DNA of 64,000 nucleotides from Tetrahymena thermophila SB210 (GCF_000189635.1 NW_002476153.1:93826-157825); one strand, 5' to 3'; shown: positions 15,049 to 29,067, counted from the first letter of the stretch. Notes: generated by a model not told the origin, from the sequence alone. A program made the numbers and translations.

Positions 15049-15394
15049 ATGAATTAATCAGGAGGTCAGATATTTATTTAGAAACAAATAGGTCACACAA
15101 GGTTTTATTTAAAATAGTTATTTAATAGAATTTATTAATTTTTTTATAATAAATAGATCTTAAAGTAGTAGCAGCGTAAGCTGGGACATAATTCAGCCTA
15201 TAAGAAAAAAATATCCGCATTTATTTAATAGTAATAATTACAGCTAATTTAACACATAAAACCAGCTTTCCTATTAAAATGGACTCATAAATAGCTAAAT
15301 TAGTCAAATATATTAGCCTTAGAATAGTATGCAAAAGGCAAATATGTTTGATGACATTATGAAGCGTAATTTGAAGATTTAAAACTAAAACTGA
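15049..15394 (+). CDS. Small hypothetical spliced gene, 96 aa
   Basis: Two exons, 15049-15101 and 15157-15394, separated by a 55 bp GT...TAG intron; the phase-2 junction closes and the sum is 97 codons with TGA at 15392. The protein starts MNQSGGQIF, has a Ser-rich turn, then WDIIQPIRKKYPHLF, a Gln/Asn/Ser-rich middle and a basic C-terminus MFDDIMKRNLK. No family is recognised. No signal peptide or membrane helix is present. It begins less than 200 bp after the preceding gene. Support comes from codon composition and the clean splice closure; an open frame read straight through the intron gives a poorer protein. Confidence 0.6.
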
Positions 15395-15845
15395 GAAATT
15401 TATTTTTGATAGAAAACTAATTAAGAAATGCAATTAAATTTGAACCTAACTTATATATATATATACAATAATAGTGTTTATTTTATATAAAATTTATATA
15501 TTAATGTCTAAAATCTCTTTTTATACCAATATGATTATTATAAAAAAATGTAATCAGGTTCTTCTTAACTTTAGATTTATTTTTTCTATTTTACTATGAT
15601 TATATTGTTTGTTTACCAAAATTTAGATTGATAAATTTTTAAACAAACAAACAAACAAATAAATAAATAACTTCTCAGTCAAACTTGATTTACAGCTTCA
15701 ATCCCCTTTTTGATTTCTTCTAAATGTTAAGGATTAATAATAATCAAATAATAATTAAAAAATTGAAAAAACAATAAAAAAAATAAAAAATAAATAAATA
15801 ATAAATAAATAAGACTAAAAAATCAAGAGTTTTTATTTTTCTAAA
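15395..15845. other. Intergenic with simple A-rich repeats
   Basis: No gene seen. The run (AAAC)4(AAAT)3 spans 15641-15670, followed near 15770-15810 by further AAAT/AATA runs. These are common low-complexity spacers in this genome. Confidence 0.6.
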
Positions 15846-16639
15846 ATGAAAAGTAAATATATAAAATTACTTACAAATACATATACTAACTTGACTTTTT
15901 CTAATTAGGAAATATGAACGATCTTTCTTTTTCATCGATTTGCACTGAGGCTTCTTTAGAAAATAGATAAAAAGTAAGATAGGCAAAATCTGAGTCTCCG
16001 TCTCTATTAAAAACCAAAAATTAAAATAACCTTGGAAAAAGCAATTTTTGCCCGAATAATAAACCAGCTTATACAAAATCAAGTAAAAATTAATTATTAT
16101 AAAGATTCTATTTATTTATTTTTTAATAATTTTTGACAAAATCTACTAAAAATTAATTTATATTAAAATTCTATTTATTTATATATTATTCTTGACTAAA
16201 AATAGATACTTTTTAGCTTGATTTCAAAAGCAGCCAATCCAAAACTCAAATCTCTTAGACTGTTTCACCAAGAAATTTCTTTAATCCATAAAGTGCTAAA
16301 TTAAATAATATTATAAACTCTATAGAAAAACTACTTGTAGACGAGCATAAATAAACTGAATAATTAGTCTCTAATATTAATAGATAAGTTACTGCCATAA
16401 ATTAAAAATTTGATGTAAGAAAAGAAAATATAAAAACTTTTTTATTTATAATTATATTTTTAAAATAGAAAAAGTAAGTTAGTAATAAAAAGGCTGATAA
16501 TTTACTTTTTACTGAAGGAGAGTAAAAAGAATTAATAGAAGTTTATAACTAGAGCGTTAAAAATATGTATACTAGTAAAAGTTCAGGCATGAATTACTTC
16601 AAGTAAAAAATTCTCAAATAGACTGAGGAATTGAATTGA
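15846..16639 (+). CDS. Hypothetical spliced gene, 186 aa
   Basis: Model: exons 15846-15852, 15909-16082, 16206-16414, 16469-16639 (TGA 16637), 187 codons. The first exon is only seven bases (Met-Lys plus one base). The following intron ends in a textbook branch point and pyrimidine tract (tactaac...cttttctaattag type), which is why I kept it. The alternative is a start at the ATG at 15914 with no upstream exon. The third intron is 54 bp and in frame, so it could also be read through, but its translation is implausibly hydrophobic. The protein is Lys/Asn/Ser-rich and hydrophilic, with a charged C-terminus (NYFKQKILKQTEELN). No known domain recognised. Confidence 0.55.
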
Positions 16640-18664
16640 TTTTAATAAGAAACTCATATTTATGTACATAAAAATTTAACAACAACCTCACTTTTAAAAT
16701 AACTTCCTTAACAAAATTATAATTAAATTACAAAAGAGATTTCAAAAATTTTATAATTTAAAAAAAATTCCTTTACCAACCAACTAAATAGTTCTTAAAA
16801 AAAATAAAAAAATTTTAGTATGCAAATTAATTTATAGACAAATCAATTTTTATAAAATCAAATAAATTTATTACATAAAAACAATTTATATAAATTATTA
16901 ATGATTTTATTCAATTTGTAATTTTTTATTATTTATAATGGTTGTATTTAGTTCAAAATATTTTTATTTTAAAAAAAAAAAATAAAAGAAATAATTTCTG
17001 TTCTTATTTATCATAGTATTTTATATTACTACAAATCTTCATTATTCTTTTTGCACAATATTAAATAATCATTTATACTATTAAAATATCAACCAATTAA
17101 ATATCTTTTTCTATTAAATAAACTTGAATGAATAAAAAATATTTTGTAAAATTTATTCCATGATTTGTTAATTTTCTAAATATTAATTTTAAAAATTATT
17201 AATAATCTTTTTTGTTTTTATTGTCTTTTAATTTATTTTTTCTTATTAACTTTTATTTTAATATGAAATTTAAACTCATAAAAAAATTTATAATCAGAAA
17301 ATAAATTATTTTATATTAAATCTAAACTTATAAAAAATTTTTGTAATTTATTATTATTATAGCCGCTAACTTTAGATATTTTCATAAATTCAATGATTCT
17401 TACCCTTTGATCATTTGAAAGAATATCAATCCTTTTCATATCAGGACTTAATAATGCTAAATATTAGTTTTGTTTTAAAGAATTAAAATAGATTTATATA
17501 TATGGTAAAGGTTCATATATTAAGGCCGGTTTTTAAAAAATTTTTAATATGGTTTAATTAAGATTAATTTTAAATTCCACTTATTAATTAGTATCAAATA
17601 TTCAAGAAATATCTAAGAATTCTACTATATAATAAACAATAAAGGGATTTAAAATCATAAAAATTCAAATAATAATATTTTATAAAAACACTTTAACTTT
17701 AAATAATGATTATTTTATCCTAAATTATAACTTCTTTGTAATTTAATTTAAGTATTATTAATGTATTGAATTTTTGTTATATAATTGAAATAAGCTAAGT
17801 TCTGTTTTATTATTATTATAGTTTTATTTGCTTTCGATAAAATATTAAACATTTTATAAAACTAAAAAATTAAAACAAATAAAATAAAAAATAGGTTAAA
17901 TTTATTTATAAATTTTGAAAATCTTTTATTGATAAAATTATTTAAATATTTACTCAATAAATTGCTTTTGAAAAATAGTAAATAGTTTATAGAATTAATT
18001 TTAGATTTTATAAAAAAAACTTGAAATCAAATATAAAAATAATTTATCTTTCTTTAAAAATCAATTGACTTATTTGATATAAAAAATCTCTTAAATAATA
18101 TAATCAAATAATTTATCTAAAATTTAAAGTAAGTAATTGTTAATTAGCCTAATTATTAAATGAATACATCAGGACTATTTATTAAAATAATTTGAATTTA
18201 TAATGTGTCTGTCTTTATGACTATAGATAGATTTGCAAAAGATATAAATTGCGGATCGTTAACATTTTCTTATTTTTCATGTTTTATATAATTTACAAAG
18301 TTTTTTTTTTGAATTAAATTTGCTATATCGTTAAAATATTAAATGGCTGCTTAATACTAATTTGATTAAAAAATCCATAATACTATTTAATTTGGTTAAC
18401 CATAACAACCAAATCAGGATTAAACACTCTATGTAAAAAAAACAAATGAAATAAGAAAAAGGAAAATATAAATAATTTATTAACAATCAATATTAAATAA
18501 TAACTCTTTTTTGAAAGTATTAAAAAAGAAAGAAAAATAAAAGAAAGCATTGCAGAGAGATAAGTGTTGTTATTCTGCAAAGATAAATAAAAGTATAGCA
18601 GAGCAAGTGCACGTTTAACAATCTATTAGCTTAAAAGCAGCAAAAAAGAAATATCTATATAGAA
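16640..18664. other. 2 kb intergenic, no gene seen
   Basis: Highly AT-rich with many A and T runs. I saw no coding composition on either strand and no tRNA-like fold. The 3' part must contain the promoter of the Polo-like kinase gene; no motif can be assigned. Confidence 0.55.
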
Positions 18665-21600
18665 ATGGCAAGTAATCGTAGAAGTTCAGCTGAGCCAGGT
18701 AAGCTACTAGCATTTATTATATATTTTTTCATTCAAAACTAATGCATATTTAATTTATATTTGCAAGGATTATTAGTTTACTTGTTATTTAAAATTAAAA
18801 TATTTTGAAAATTAGGCCACACTGAGAGCATGGTAATAGTAGAAGAAGTTATTAAGGATTAAGGAGTAATCAGAAGATACTCAAAGGGTCGCTTTTTGGG
18901 AAAAGTAAAGCATATATACTATCTATTAATTCAATATGATTCAACTTTAATCTAAATTACAGCTTATAATTCCTTTGTTTAAATGTTTGTAAATTTTTAC
19001 TATTAATAAATTCATAAAATAAAAAGGGTGGTTTTGCAAAGTGCTATGAATTTACAAATTTAGAAAGAAAATAAGTATTAGCTGCTAAGGTTATTCCTAA
19101 GAGCTCTTTAACTAAGAGCCGTGCTCGCTAAAAAGTGATAAATTATTTTATTTTATTGATAATTTACAAATCAGAATGAAATTTAGTAGGGATTGCTAGT
19201 CTATTTATGATCTATTAATACTTACCAATTAATTAAAATTACGTTGTTATTTCTTATTGAATTTTGAAATTAAAAATCAAATAAACAGACAGAAACACAG
19301 AAAAAAACATTCTCATAAATAATAAAGTCAATCAATCAATCAATCAAAATTAAATTGAATAGATCACTTGATTTATTTGATAGCATTAAATCATAGTTTA
19401 TTCAAGCTAGCTTAGACTAAATTTTATATTCGCTTTAAAATAATATTCCCAAACATTAAAAATTTCAATTCTTTTAAAATGATTTTGATTTTATGATATC
19501 TTTTAATATTATTTTTTAATTTATAAAGTTAATGAGCGAAATAAGAATCCACAAGTCTTTAAACCATAGAAATATAGTGAAATTTTAACATTTTTTTGAG
19601 GACTAAGAAAATGTCTACATATTGTTAGAGATGTGTACAAATCAGGTAAATGTTTACATTTCTCAATTTCATAATGATTATATGAAAAAAATTATTTTTA
19701 TTATTTCTTTTTACACAGGAAATATTTTTATTACTATTATTTTGTATTTCAATTTCTTCAAATTTTTTAATATTAATTTTTGAATTTTACTACATCAATA
19801 AAATAATCAGTTAACAAACATAATTAAGTCTCAAGTTATTAAATTACACAATAGTGATAAAAGCGCAAGAAAAAAAAAAAGAATTTATCTGATTTTCATT
19901 AAAAAATAAGAAAAAACTTGCTAAACACAGAAATAGTTTTTATTTTAAATTAGTCGAATTGTTTATAAAAAATAAACTAAGATAGTTTATAAACGAATAA
20001 TCAACTTATATATAAAAGAATATTTGAAGGATATTTATGAATCATTTAATCTATAAATTATAAAAAATGATTGAAATCAAACACAGTTGATTAATTAATT
20101 AACTAATTATAATAATATGTATTAAAAGACAATGAATGAACTTATCAGGAGAAGAAAGAGATTGACTGAATTAGAAGTTTAATGCTATTTATTGCAGATT
20201 CTTTATTCAATCAAATACTTACATGATAACAGAGTGATACATCGTGATCTCAAATTAGGAAATTTATTTTTATCTGATAAGATGGAAATTAAACTAGGAG
20301 ATTTTGGATTGGCTACAAAACTAGAATATGATGGAGAAAGAAAACGCACTATTTGCGGTACTCCTAATTATATAGCTCCTGAAATTTTAGAAGCGAAAGA
20401 AACAGGTCACTCATATGAAGTCGACGTTTGGTCTTTCGGTGTTATTGCATATACTTTACTAATAGGTAAAAAGTATTTTATATAAAAAGCAAATTACAAT
20501 TTTAATATTTAAAGATCAATCTTAATGTTTTTTTCAAGAGTTTTCAAATCTAAATTATGAAATATTTTTATTTATTAGGTAAACCACCTTTTGAAACAAA
20601 CGACGTAAAATCTACCTACAAGAAAATCAGAACAAATGAATACTCCTTCCCAGAATAAATTCAAATTTCATCTGCTGCCAAAAATATGATAAAAAAGATT
20701 CTCACGACTGATCCTTCGAAGAGACCCACTATTAATGAATTATTTAATGACGATTTTTTCAAAACAGGTGGATCAATTCCTAAACTGCTACCTGTAAGCA
20801 CTCTTGCTTGCCCTCCAAGTGCCTCATATACTCGCTAATTCTTACCTTCAACACAAATTTCTTTATCTACCAATCAAAAATCTACAAATTATTAAGTAGA
20901 GAATAAGAATAGCTCACCTAAAAAATTTGACAACACAACTCCTATTAATGGAAATGGTTTTACACGTTTTGCAACCCAAACTTCCTATAATCCTTAAAAT
21001 GTAAAATCTTAATAGTAGATGGGTTTAAAAGAGAGAAAAGACTATATTAATACTTACCGTACAGGTGGAGCTTAAACAAGTAGCAGTTCAGGTTTATGTA
21101 ATAGTTAGTATGGCTAAAAGAATTTTGATACTAATAACGTTAATAACTAAAAAATAGACAACTTTTTGTAAACAAATAAGAACACCTATGGGTTAAATGG
21201 AAGTGTAGCAAAAGAATAATGCTTCCAAAAAAGTTCTAGTTTAAATCCATAAAGTGAAGGTACCACTATCACAAATAATTTAAATTTGGGAATACTCAAT
21301 TTTGCTAAAAGTCAAAGTACAAACACTTAATTAGTCGAAAACAGTAACCTCAACAGTTAGAAAACAGATAATTATATTCAAAAAATGGATGAATGCAGCC
21401 AAAAAGCCTAGCCATAGGTACAAAATTCTAATTAACACAAATCAGAAGATTATAGTAAGAATAGTTGCTTAACAAATTAAAAATATACTTCTCAAGCTAG
21501 TCATCCTCAAAGTTAAGCAGCTTTAAATTCTGTTTAAAGCCAAGCTAATATTAAGAATATTAATAATAGTACAAGCATAGCTAATTTTGCTTATAATTAA

Positions 21601-23415
21601 AGTTCTGCCGCAATTAACTCAAATACTAATTTGATTTCTACTAACTTAAATAATCTCAGCGGAGGAGCTAGCTCTATCAGTAATCAGAATTACTTATCTC
21701 AAAATAAAAATTATCCTTCATAATAATCTACAAATGCAGTATTTAACAGAAACTCAATTGAAAAATATTCTAGCTCAAACAATATTAGATCTGGAAATTC
21801 TAACTATACTCGTGCTAAATCTGAAAAAATGCATACATAACCTACTTCAAGTCTCCTTTAAGCATATGGTTTCACAAAAGTTGAATAAGCTCCTTCTAGT
21901 GGAACTACTGCCCTTAACTTTAATAATAGTGGCTCTTACTTCTAAGCTCCAGTAAGCTCTAATGAAGTTCAAATCTAAGGTCCTGATATTTGGGTTTCAA
22001 AATGGGTAGACTACTCTTCAAAATACGGTTTAGGCTATCTATTAAATAATGGCTAAGCAGGTGTTTTCTTTAACGACTCAACTAAGATTATTCTTAATCC
22101 AAAAACAGAGTAATTAATTATTTTTTTTTTAAATAAATTTAAATTCATAGACTTACTTACATTTCCTTTTAAAATAAAGATAATTTGATTACATCGAGAG
22201 AAATTCTTCTTCCAAATAAGACTTTGGGGCAGAATATACACTTAAGGATTATCCTGAATCTCTTTAAAAGAAATTGACTTTGTTATAGCATTTCCGTAGT
22301 TTTTTAGAAGGAGAAGACAAGAAAGCAGATTCTATAAAAATGCCATAGAATGAGGCTAGTGGTGAACCTAAATCTTCTAAAATATATGTTAAGAAATGGC
22401 TACGTACAAAAAATGCTATCCTTTTCCGTTTGAGCAATAAAGTAGTTTAAGTTATTTTTTAGGACAGCTCTGAAATTATCTTGAGTAGTGAGCTTCGTGC
22501 TGTAACTTATGTTAATAGGAAGAAATAAAGAGAAACCTTTCCTCTTAGCACTGCTATGGAGTCATAAAACAAAGAAATGTCAAAGCGTCTTACATACACC
22601 AAAGATATATTAACTCATATGCTTAGTGGTAATGTGTAAAGCAAAGGTGAACAATAGAATAATGAAAATATTTCTGTTTAAGATCCTACTTCTACTATTA
22701 CTAATCCAATTGGATTAATAAATTAAAATTAAGATGGTAAAGAGAAAAACCATTCTAAGAACTAATCAATTAATCCAAATTCTTGCTCTAGTGCAAGTCT
22801 TTACCCAACTGCAACTACAACTTAATATGCAAATAATAATAGTTCTTCTTAAATTTAACCTTCTTAAAAGCCTTCGACTAGAGAGAATCTCCACTACTCT
22901 AAAAATGTGCCACTCTCTTCTGTAACTAACTCTATATATATGCAAAATCAATAGTCTAATCCTATTTATAATAATTACACCTAGAGTAAATAAATTAAAA
23001 ACTATAAATAAAATAAATTTTTAACAAATTTTGTATTTTAAATAGATGAAAATGTTAATGTATTGCTACTTAACAAACAGCAGAGCTTGTAAAATTAAAA
23101 GCCTTCAATTAATGGTAATTCTTTATACAATAAAATTTCTAACTTATTTTAAATTTAATTAATTTAGGTTATGAGTTAAATGGATTCGCAAGTAGCAATA
23201 GTGCAAACAAGAAGGAATCTTTAGCTACTAATTCTAATATTATAAATAGCACTGAAGGTAAATGCCTTGGACAGCCTTCAAATATTTAAAACCTATTAAA
23301 GAGTAACTCTACTATTGGTAGAATGAATTCTATGAATCCTACTGCTACCAGCTCTCTTTCTAATCTAAATAATTTTAATAACTATGTAATGAGTTCACGT
23401 AAAACTGAAAATTGA
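18665..23415 (+). CDS. Polo-like kinase (PLK) with two polo boxes, 1112 aa
   Basis: Ser/Thr kinase of the Polo family, expected to control mitosis, basal bodies or cytokinesis. Exons: 18665-18698, 18816-18904, 19027-19134, 19529-19645, 20129-20465, 20579-22109, 22180-22985, 23046-23114, 23168-23415 (TGA 23413); 1113 codons. Kinase signatures: glycine loop [25 protein letters not shown] near residue 154, DFG, activation segment [13 protein letters not shown] with Thr about 190. The PLK-specific tail [14 protein letters not shown] follows the kinase. A very long Asn/Gln/Ser linker (about 300-690) leads to polo box 1 (about 697-760, [18 protein letters not shown]) and polo box 2 (about 805-880, [17 protein letters not shown]). 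Typical PLK1 homologues are about 600 residues; the excess is low-complexity linker and tail. The 394 bp intron has a GTGATA donor. Confidence 0.95.
19328..19347 (+). repeat. (TCAA)n microsatellite in PLK intron
   Basis: About five TCAA units within the 394 bp intron 19135-19528. It is non-coding and has no evident role. Confidence 0.8.
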
Positions 23416-24510
23416 GCAAAAAAACATTAATAGAAATCCAATATAAAAATTTCTTTAATTAAAGAAAAATTAATTGTACATAATAGATTTTATTATATAA
23501 AGTAGATTAAATGAAATCATAATAAAGAAAAAAATCATCAATCAATCAAACAAAAAATAAATAAATATATCTATCGATTTTAAGTTTTATAATATTACTT
23601 AAAAAGATACTAAATTATGGTTAAAGAATGTATAGATTATACCTAAATGGTTTTTATTACTTGCCCTAATAATTAATAAATAATATATATATTAATAAAT
23701 GTAATTATATTTTACTCATATGTCTATTGTTATAATTATTCATTCTCAATTCTTATGGCATAAACCAATTCATCTGATCTTTTATAATTAATAATAGCTT
23801 TCTCTCTGTTAACTATATTATCAAATTCAAAAATATATTTTAATTTTTATTTGACTTTGCAAATTTTAATAAAAGTATTTTGAATTGTTTTATTTTGGTG
23901 TTAATAAAGTTTATTATTAAGATAGATAAGATATTTTAATGCTTAAATGTGTCTCCATCTCAAAATATTTATTTAGATTTACTTAAGAAATAATAGATAT
24001 GTAAAATTCTTTTAATTATTCCTTTAGTATTGAAAATAAAGAGTTTTTAATGGCAAAAATATAAAAAAACACTTAGAAATTAGATTAACTTTCTTTCTAC
24101 TATTTCTTTATCAAGATTTTTTATTAATTTTATTAATTTTCTAATCAAATGAAAATATGAATGGTTTTTTGTATTATTTAATTTGATTAGAGTGTTTTTT
24201 ATAATAGATTATTATTATTATTATTATTGTTATATTATTGAATAATATATGATAGAACAAAATTTCCAAATAATAAAATTTATTTTATGGACTTTATGTT
24301 TATTTATGATTAGGAATATATAAAATAAAAGTATTTTATTTATTTATTTAATTAATTAAAAATAAAAATATTTTTATTTATTAATTCAATGTCTCATATT
24401 TTTGATAAAAATTTGTCTTTAAATAATATCCTAATAGCTCCTTTATTTTTATTAAAGTTAAAAAATTAAACAATTTTATAATTCTTAGTTAAGTAAAAAA
24501 TAAAAAAGAA
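23416..24510. other. Intergenic, no gene seen
   Basis: A 1.1 kb AT-rich spacer between two same-strand genes. It contains a short (TTA)n run near 24208-24228 and no coding or RNA signal. Confidence 0.55.
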
Positions 24511-27139
24511 ATGTCGCAATAGGTATAGGTTGAAGCTTAAGCATAGAATTCAAGCATTAAATTCAATTTAACAAAAGAGTTTTTTGACTTAGAAAAGAAG
24601 AAAACTGAAATAGAGGATGAAATTTCTTCGCTGAGGAGAAAAATTAATAAGGCTATAACATACTAAAATTTAGAAGACAAAAAATTATTTCAAGACTAAA
24701 AATCCTAAAAGGAGAATGAAGCTAATTAAGTAGACAATGATTTAGAAAGTTATATTAAAAAATTGTTAAATGAGCTTAAAAATAGTAAAAATAAATGGCT
24801 ACTATAATGCTACAAGGATAAGATATCTTCATTTTCAAAAGATATTTTTATCAATGCTTCAAAAGAATTAGAACTTCAGTACAAAGATAATACAAAAGAT
24901 ATCATCATTGCCCGTCCTGAATCCCATGGAAAAACTATTGCTGAATTGATTGAAATTTCTAGAAATGAGAGCAAAACTTCAAATTAGCCAAATAATTAAT
25001 AAGAATTAAATCTTTTGGCATAAAATTAAAATTCACAATAAATACAAATAGCACCTAATAATGAAAATCCTGAAGCTGTTGATTCTTAGAAAAACTAACA
25101 AAAGAACAAAAGCTCATCCTAAAAAGTTTAAGAAAGTAGTAACAAAAGTAATAACACTAAAGCTAAAAATACAGATAGCAATAAATCTAGTAGTAACACT
25201 AATAATAAAAAAAATAAAAACAAAGTAGCAGCAAATAAGTAAGAAGAAGAAGAAGATTTAGCTGATATCATAAAGAAATAATTTGAAACTAAAGAAATTA
25301 AGAAAGATAAAAAAGAAATACTATAAGAAGTAGAAGAAGAGCAAAAAGATATGACAAAAGAAGAAATTATGTAGTCTCTATACCTCCCTGCAGAAAGTGT
25401 AAAAGGGTATGAAATTATAAAAATGTCTAATAATTATGTCTTAGAATTAAAAGTTCATGAGCCAGATTAGAATAGTTTTCCAATATAAACTTACAAGGTT
25501 TACTTAATTAAAGAGAAAAAGAAAAATACTGATATTGAAATTTCAGATGAGCAACTTAAAAATAAAATTTGTTTAGGAGAAATCTATTAAACTATTGAAA
25601 AGCAATTTTTATGCTCCTCTAAATCGAGTACTATTGAGATAGACTTAAAACAAGTATGTTAGTCATACATTTTAGGATTTGACGAAGAAACATCTTACTT
25701 TTAAATTGCTATAACTGCTTTGTCTTGGAAGAATGAATCACCAGATGACTATTTAGAAAGCTAAATAACCCACATTTTCAGATTAAATATGCCAAAAATC
25801 ATTTAGAAGAAAACACGTTTGCTACTGACTGGCTCTTGTGAGCTTATTTACACTGACTATTTTTCTGATTGTGATTTATTCTAATCTAATTATAGTTAAA
25901 GTTAGCAAGCTCTTAAAAAATTCCTTTCTCCTGATAGCGAATTGTTTAAATAAATTGAAATCTAATCAATTGATTTTGGTAAATCTGCATTGATCCTTTT
26001 AAAAAATGGATAAGTCATTTAATGGGGCAACATTTTATGTTTCAATGAAGGAATAAGCGAATGCAATATTGATAAACTCAAAGAAGAAACAAGTAAGGAG
26101 TTAATTAATTAACCATTTATGCCTGTTTAGCATCCTCTAGTGTTCACAAAAATAGCTCAAGGGAAATCTCATTACGTAATTAATACTTATTATATATATT
26201 GAATATATAATTATTTATTTATTTATTAAATAGGTAGGAGTCACTATAGATGGCAAAGTTTACTCATGGGGAAAAAATAAATATGGTTAACTTGGTCACT
26301 AAAATTACATATCATATGTAGAACCAAAGAGAATTGACCATTTGCATTCTGACAAAATATTTATTGTAAATGTGCAATGTGGTGATAACTTTACTGTTTG
26401 TCAAAGTTGTGATGGAACCATCTACACATTTGGCTAAAAGTAAGCCTTACAAGGTGAACCTATCAAAGACCTATATAATAACACTATTAATATGTGCAAC
26501 TTAGGAGTAAATTAACTTATTCCAAGGAAAATAGATTTTGATGAAAAAATTATTTCATTCTCGTGTGGAAAGGACCATTGTTTATTTATTACAGAAAAGA
26601 ATACCTGTTACGGATGGGGTGATAACTATGGGTCTAAAATATGTTCAAGTACATATTATAAAGAGGTTCGTAACTTTGCTAATCCCATTCCTGTTATTCC
26701 AAATAATAGTTCAAATTATTCTTTTAAGAAAATCTTCTGCTCAGATACTTAAAATTGTGCAATCATGCAGAATAAAACTTCAGGAGAGTAGATTTTAATA
26801 AAATGGGGTGGGAATACTACTTTACCCTTTGATGTTCAAGCCTGTAAAATTAATTTAAGCCTACCTAAAGATCAAAACGAAGAACTAAGCAGCCTAACTT
26901 AAAAACCTTAATTAGTTACCAAATTTGATAAATTTTACACAAACACTTATTCAAGTCTATTAATTTAAAACAATAATAATAATATAAAATTGTATGTAAA
27001 TGGGTAAAATATATTTTACAGTCTAGGTGTAAGAGATAAAGAAATTAAAAATTTCCAAATGGCAGCCATTTCTCCTTGTGAGGATATATTGTAAGCCTCT
27101 ATAGGGTGTAATCACACTACTGCTTTATTAGTTGTATGA
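24511..27139 (+). CDS. RCC1-repeat protein with N-terminal coiled coil, 856 aa
   Basis: Exons 24511-26175 and 26234-27139 (58 bp intron, phase 0; TGA 27137), 857 codons. Residues 20-110 form a charged coiled coil (DLEKKKTEIEDEISSLRRKI). A Lys/Asn/Ser/Gln low-complexity linker follows to about 260. The middle section (about 290-420) could be a fibronectin/SPRY-like beta domain but is not identified. From about 430 on RCC1-type blades appear: VYSWGKNKYGQLGH is the clearest match, with TVCQSCDGTIYTFGQ, FSCGKDHCLFITEKN, CYGWGDNYG and a final IGCNHTTALLVV. RCC1 propellers can act as GEFs or as plain binding scaffolds; no catalytic assignment is possible here. The blades are degenerate and probably number six or seven. 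Confidence 0.85.
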
Positions 27140-29067
27140 GCATTCAATTACTGTAAAGTCTTGTTTCAAAAGTCTAAACGAAAATCGAGGAATCCATAAA
27201 AAAAATTCATTATTTTCAAAAATTTGGTATTGGGATATGACATAATTTGAAGAACGATGAATCAAAAACTTATGGTACCATTTATAAATCTTATAAAAAT
27301 AAGAATAAACAATTAAATACTAAATTTTAAATATTATGATTATCTATCTAAAAAATTGAATTTTAATCGTATATATACATACTCTATAATTTAAGTTTAA
27401 ACTCTTTAAATAACACTAAAATGGCAAACTATTGCATATATAATTTAATAGAAATATTTGTTTATCTTTACAACACAAAAATAAAAAGTTCAAATACTAT
27501 ATTTTGAGATATATTAAAAAGATTAAATCTTATAGCTAAACAGAAAAAATTAGTTAATCTTTTTAATTTAGAGTTTGTCAATTTCTTTATCTTTTTTAAT
27601 TTAATAATAATAATTCCTTAAAATTAGCATTATTTATTAATGATTTTTTTAAATTTAAAAAAAATCAATTTAATTTAACTTTTAGATATGATTTATGAAA
27701 TAGATTATGATAAAATAAATTCTAAAATTGATTATAATTATTTTCTCATTTCTTGAAAAAATTTATCAAATATAATTTAGATTTTAACTAAATTAGTGAG
27801 TTAAATAAATGTTTTTTATTTATTAAAAATAAAATTAAAAAGAAGATTCAATATTTTTGCAAACTTCAAATTTTCTCTATATATCTTATATATTATTGCA
27901 GTAAATTTGATACTTCCCAAGAAATAAATCTTTTATTATATTATTAATAAGGAAAGATACATCTATAATATTTTGAATAGTATTTTAAATAATTCTGTCA
28001 AGTTACTTTCAATCTGTAACTTAATTTTCTTCAAAATTTAAAATTCATTTTCATTTAATTTTAAAATAAATAAAAATATTTTAATAAATATTAATTGGTT
28101 TAGATTAATAAAATTATCATATTTTTAAAAAAACCAATTTTAAACAACAACTTATTTTTCATAAATAAATAAATAAATATCCGAATATCTACCTTCACTT
28201 ATGATGTATTAATCAACTAAAAATGAGTAATAATTTTAATTTTATTTCAAAATAAATTTGTTTTATATTTTTGATTATTGTAAAATACTTTAAATTTAGT
28301 TTTACATTTGTAAGTCTATTTATTTATTTATTTATTATTCAATTACCTTATCAAGAAAAAGTAAATTAAAAATATTTAGAAACAATTTTTTCTTTCTTAA
28401 ATTCCTTTAATAAAGTGTAATCTAAAGAAGAATACAAATTTATATTTCAAAATATATGAAAATTAAAAATATATTTAGAAGCTTAGTTGTTTTTCACACA
28501 AACCATTAATTGCTAACAAATTTTTTTTTGTAACTAAGATGATAAATATAAAATATCTGTGTAAAATATTTAATATTCCTTAATTAAAATTAAAATAATT
28601 ATATAAATTTATGGTAAATCTAATAAATTCAAATATTTATAAAACCTATTGAAAAATTTTATAATTTTATCTGTTTTATTTATTTTTGTTCCAAAATGTG
28701 TAAATAATTTATATAATTTCTTTTTTTTAATAATTTCGGCTTACTTCCCTTTCTTGGATAATATTGTATGTTTATGATCAATATTATTTTATTATAATGA
28801 AAGGAATCGATTTTTGTAAAAATTACATAAATTAAGATTTAATTTGTTATCTTCTTACTCTCTCTACCAGATGATGACAAATTAAGTTAATCACTCATTT
28901 ACTTATTTCATTAGAAATTCTTTATCTAATATAATATCATTGACAATAACACTAACTTTAACATTAATTTTTATAAAAAAAGTATTACACAAAGATAAAG
29001 ATTAAGACAAAATATAGTAGTACAAAAACTCATTATTAAACATAACTTTTTTAAAGGCTAATTCAAT
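27140..29067. other. 1.9 kb intergenic, no gene seen
   Basis: Long AT-rich spacer with no coding composition on either strand. It must contain the 3' UTR of the RCC1 gene and the promoter of the large channel gene; neither can be placed from sequence alone. Confidence 0.55.
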
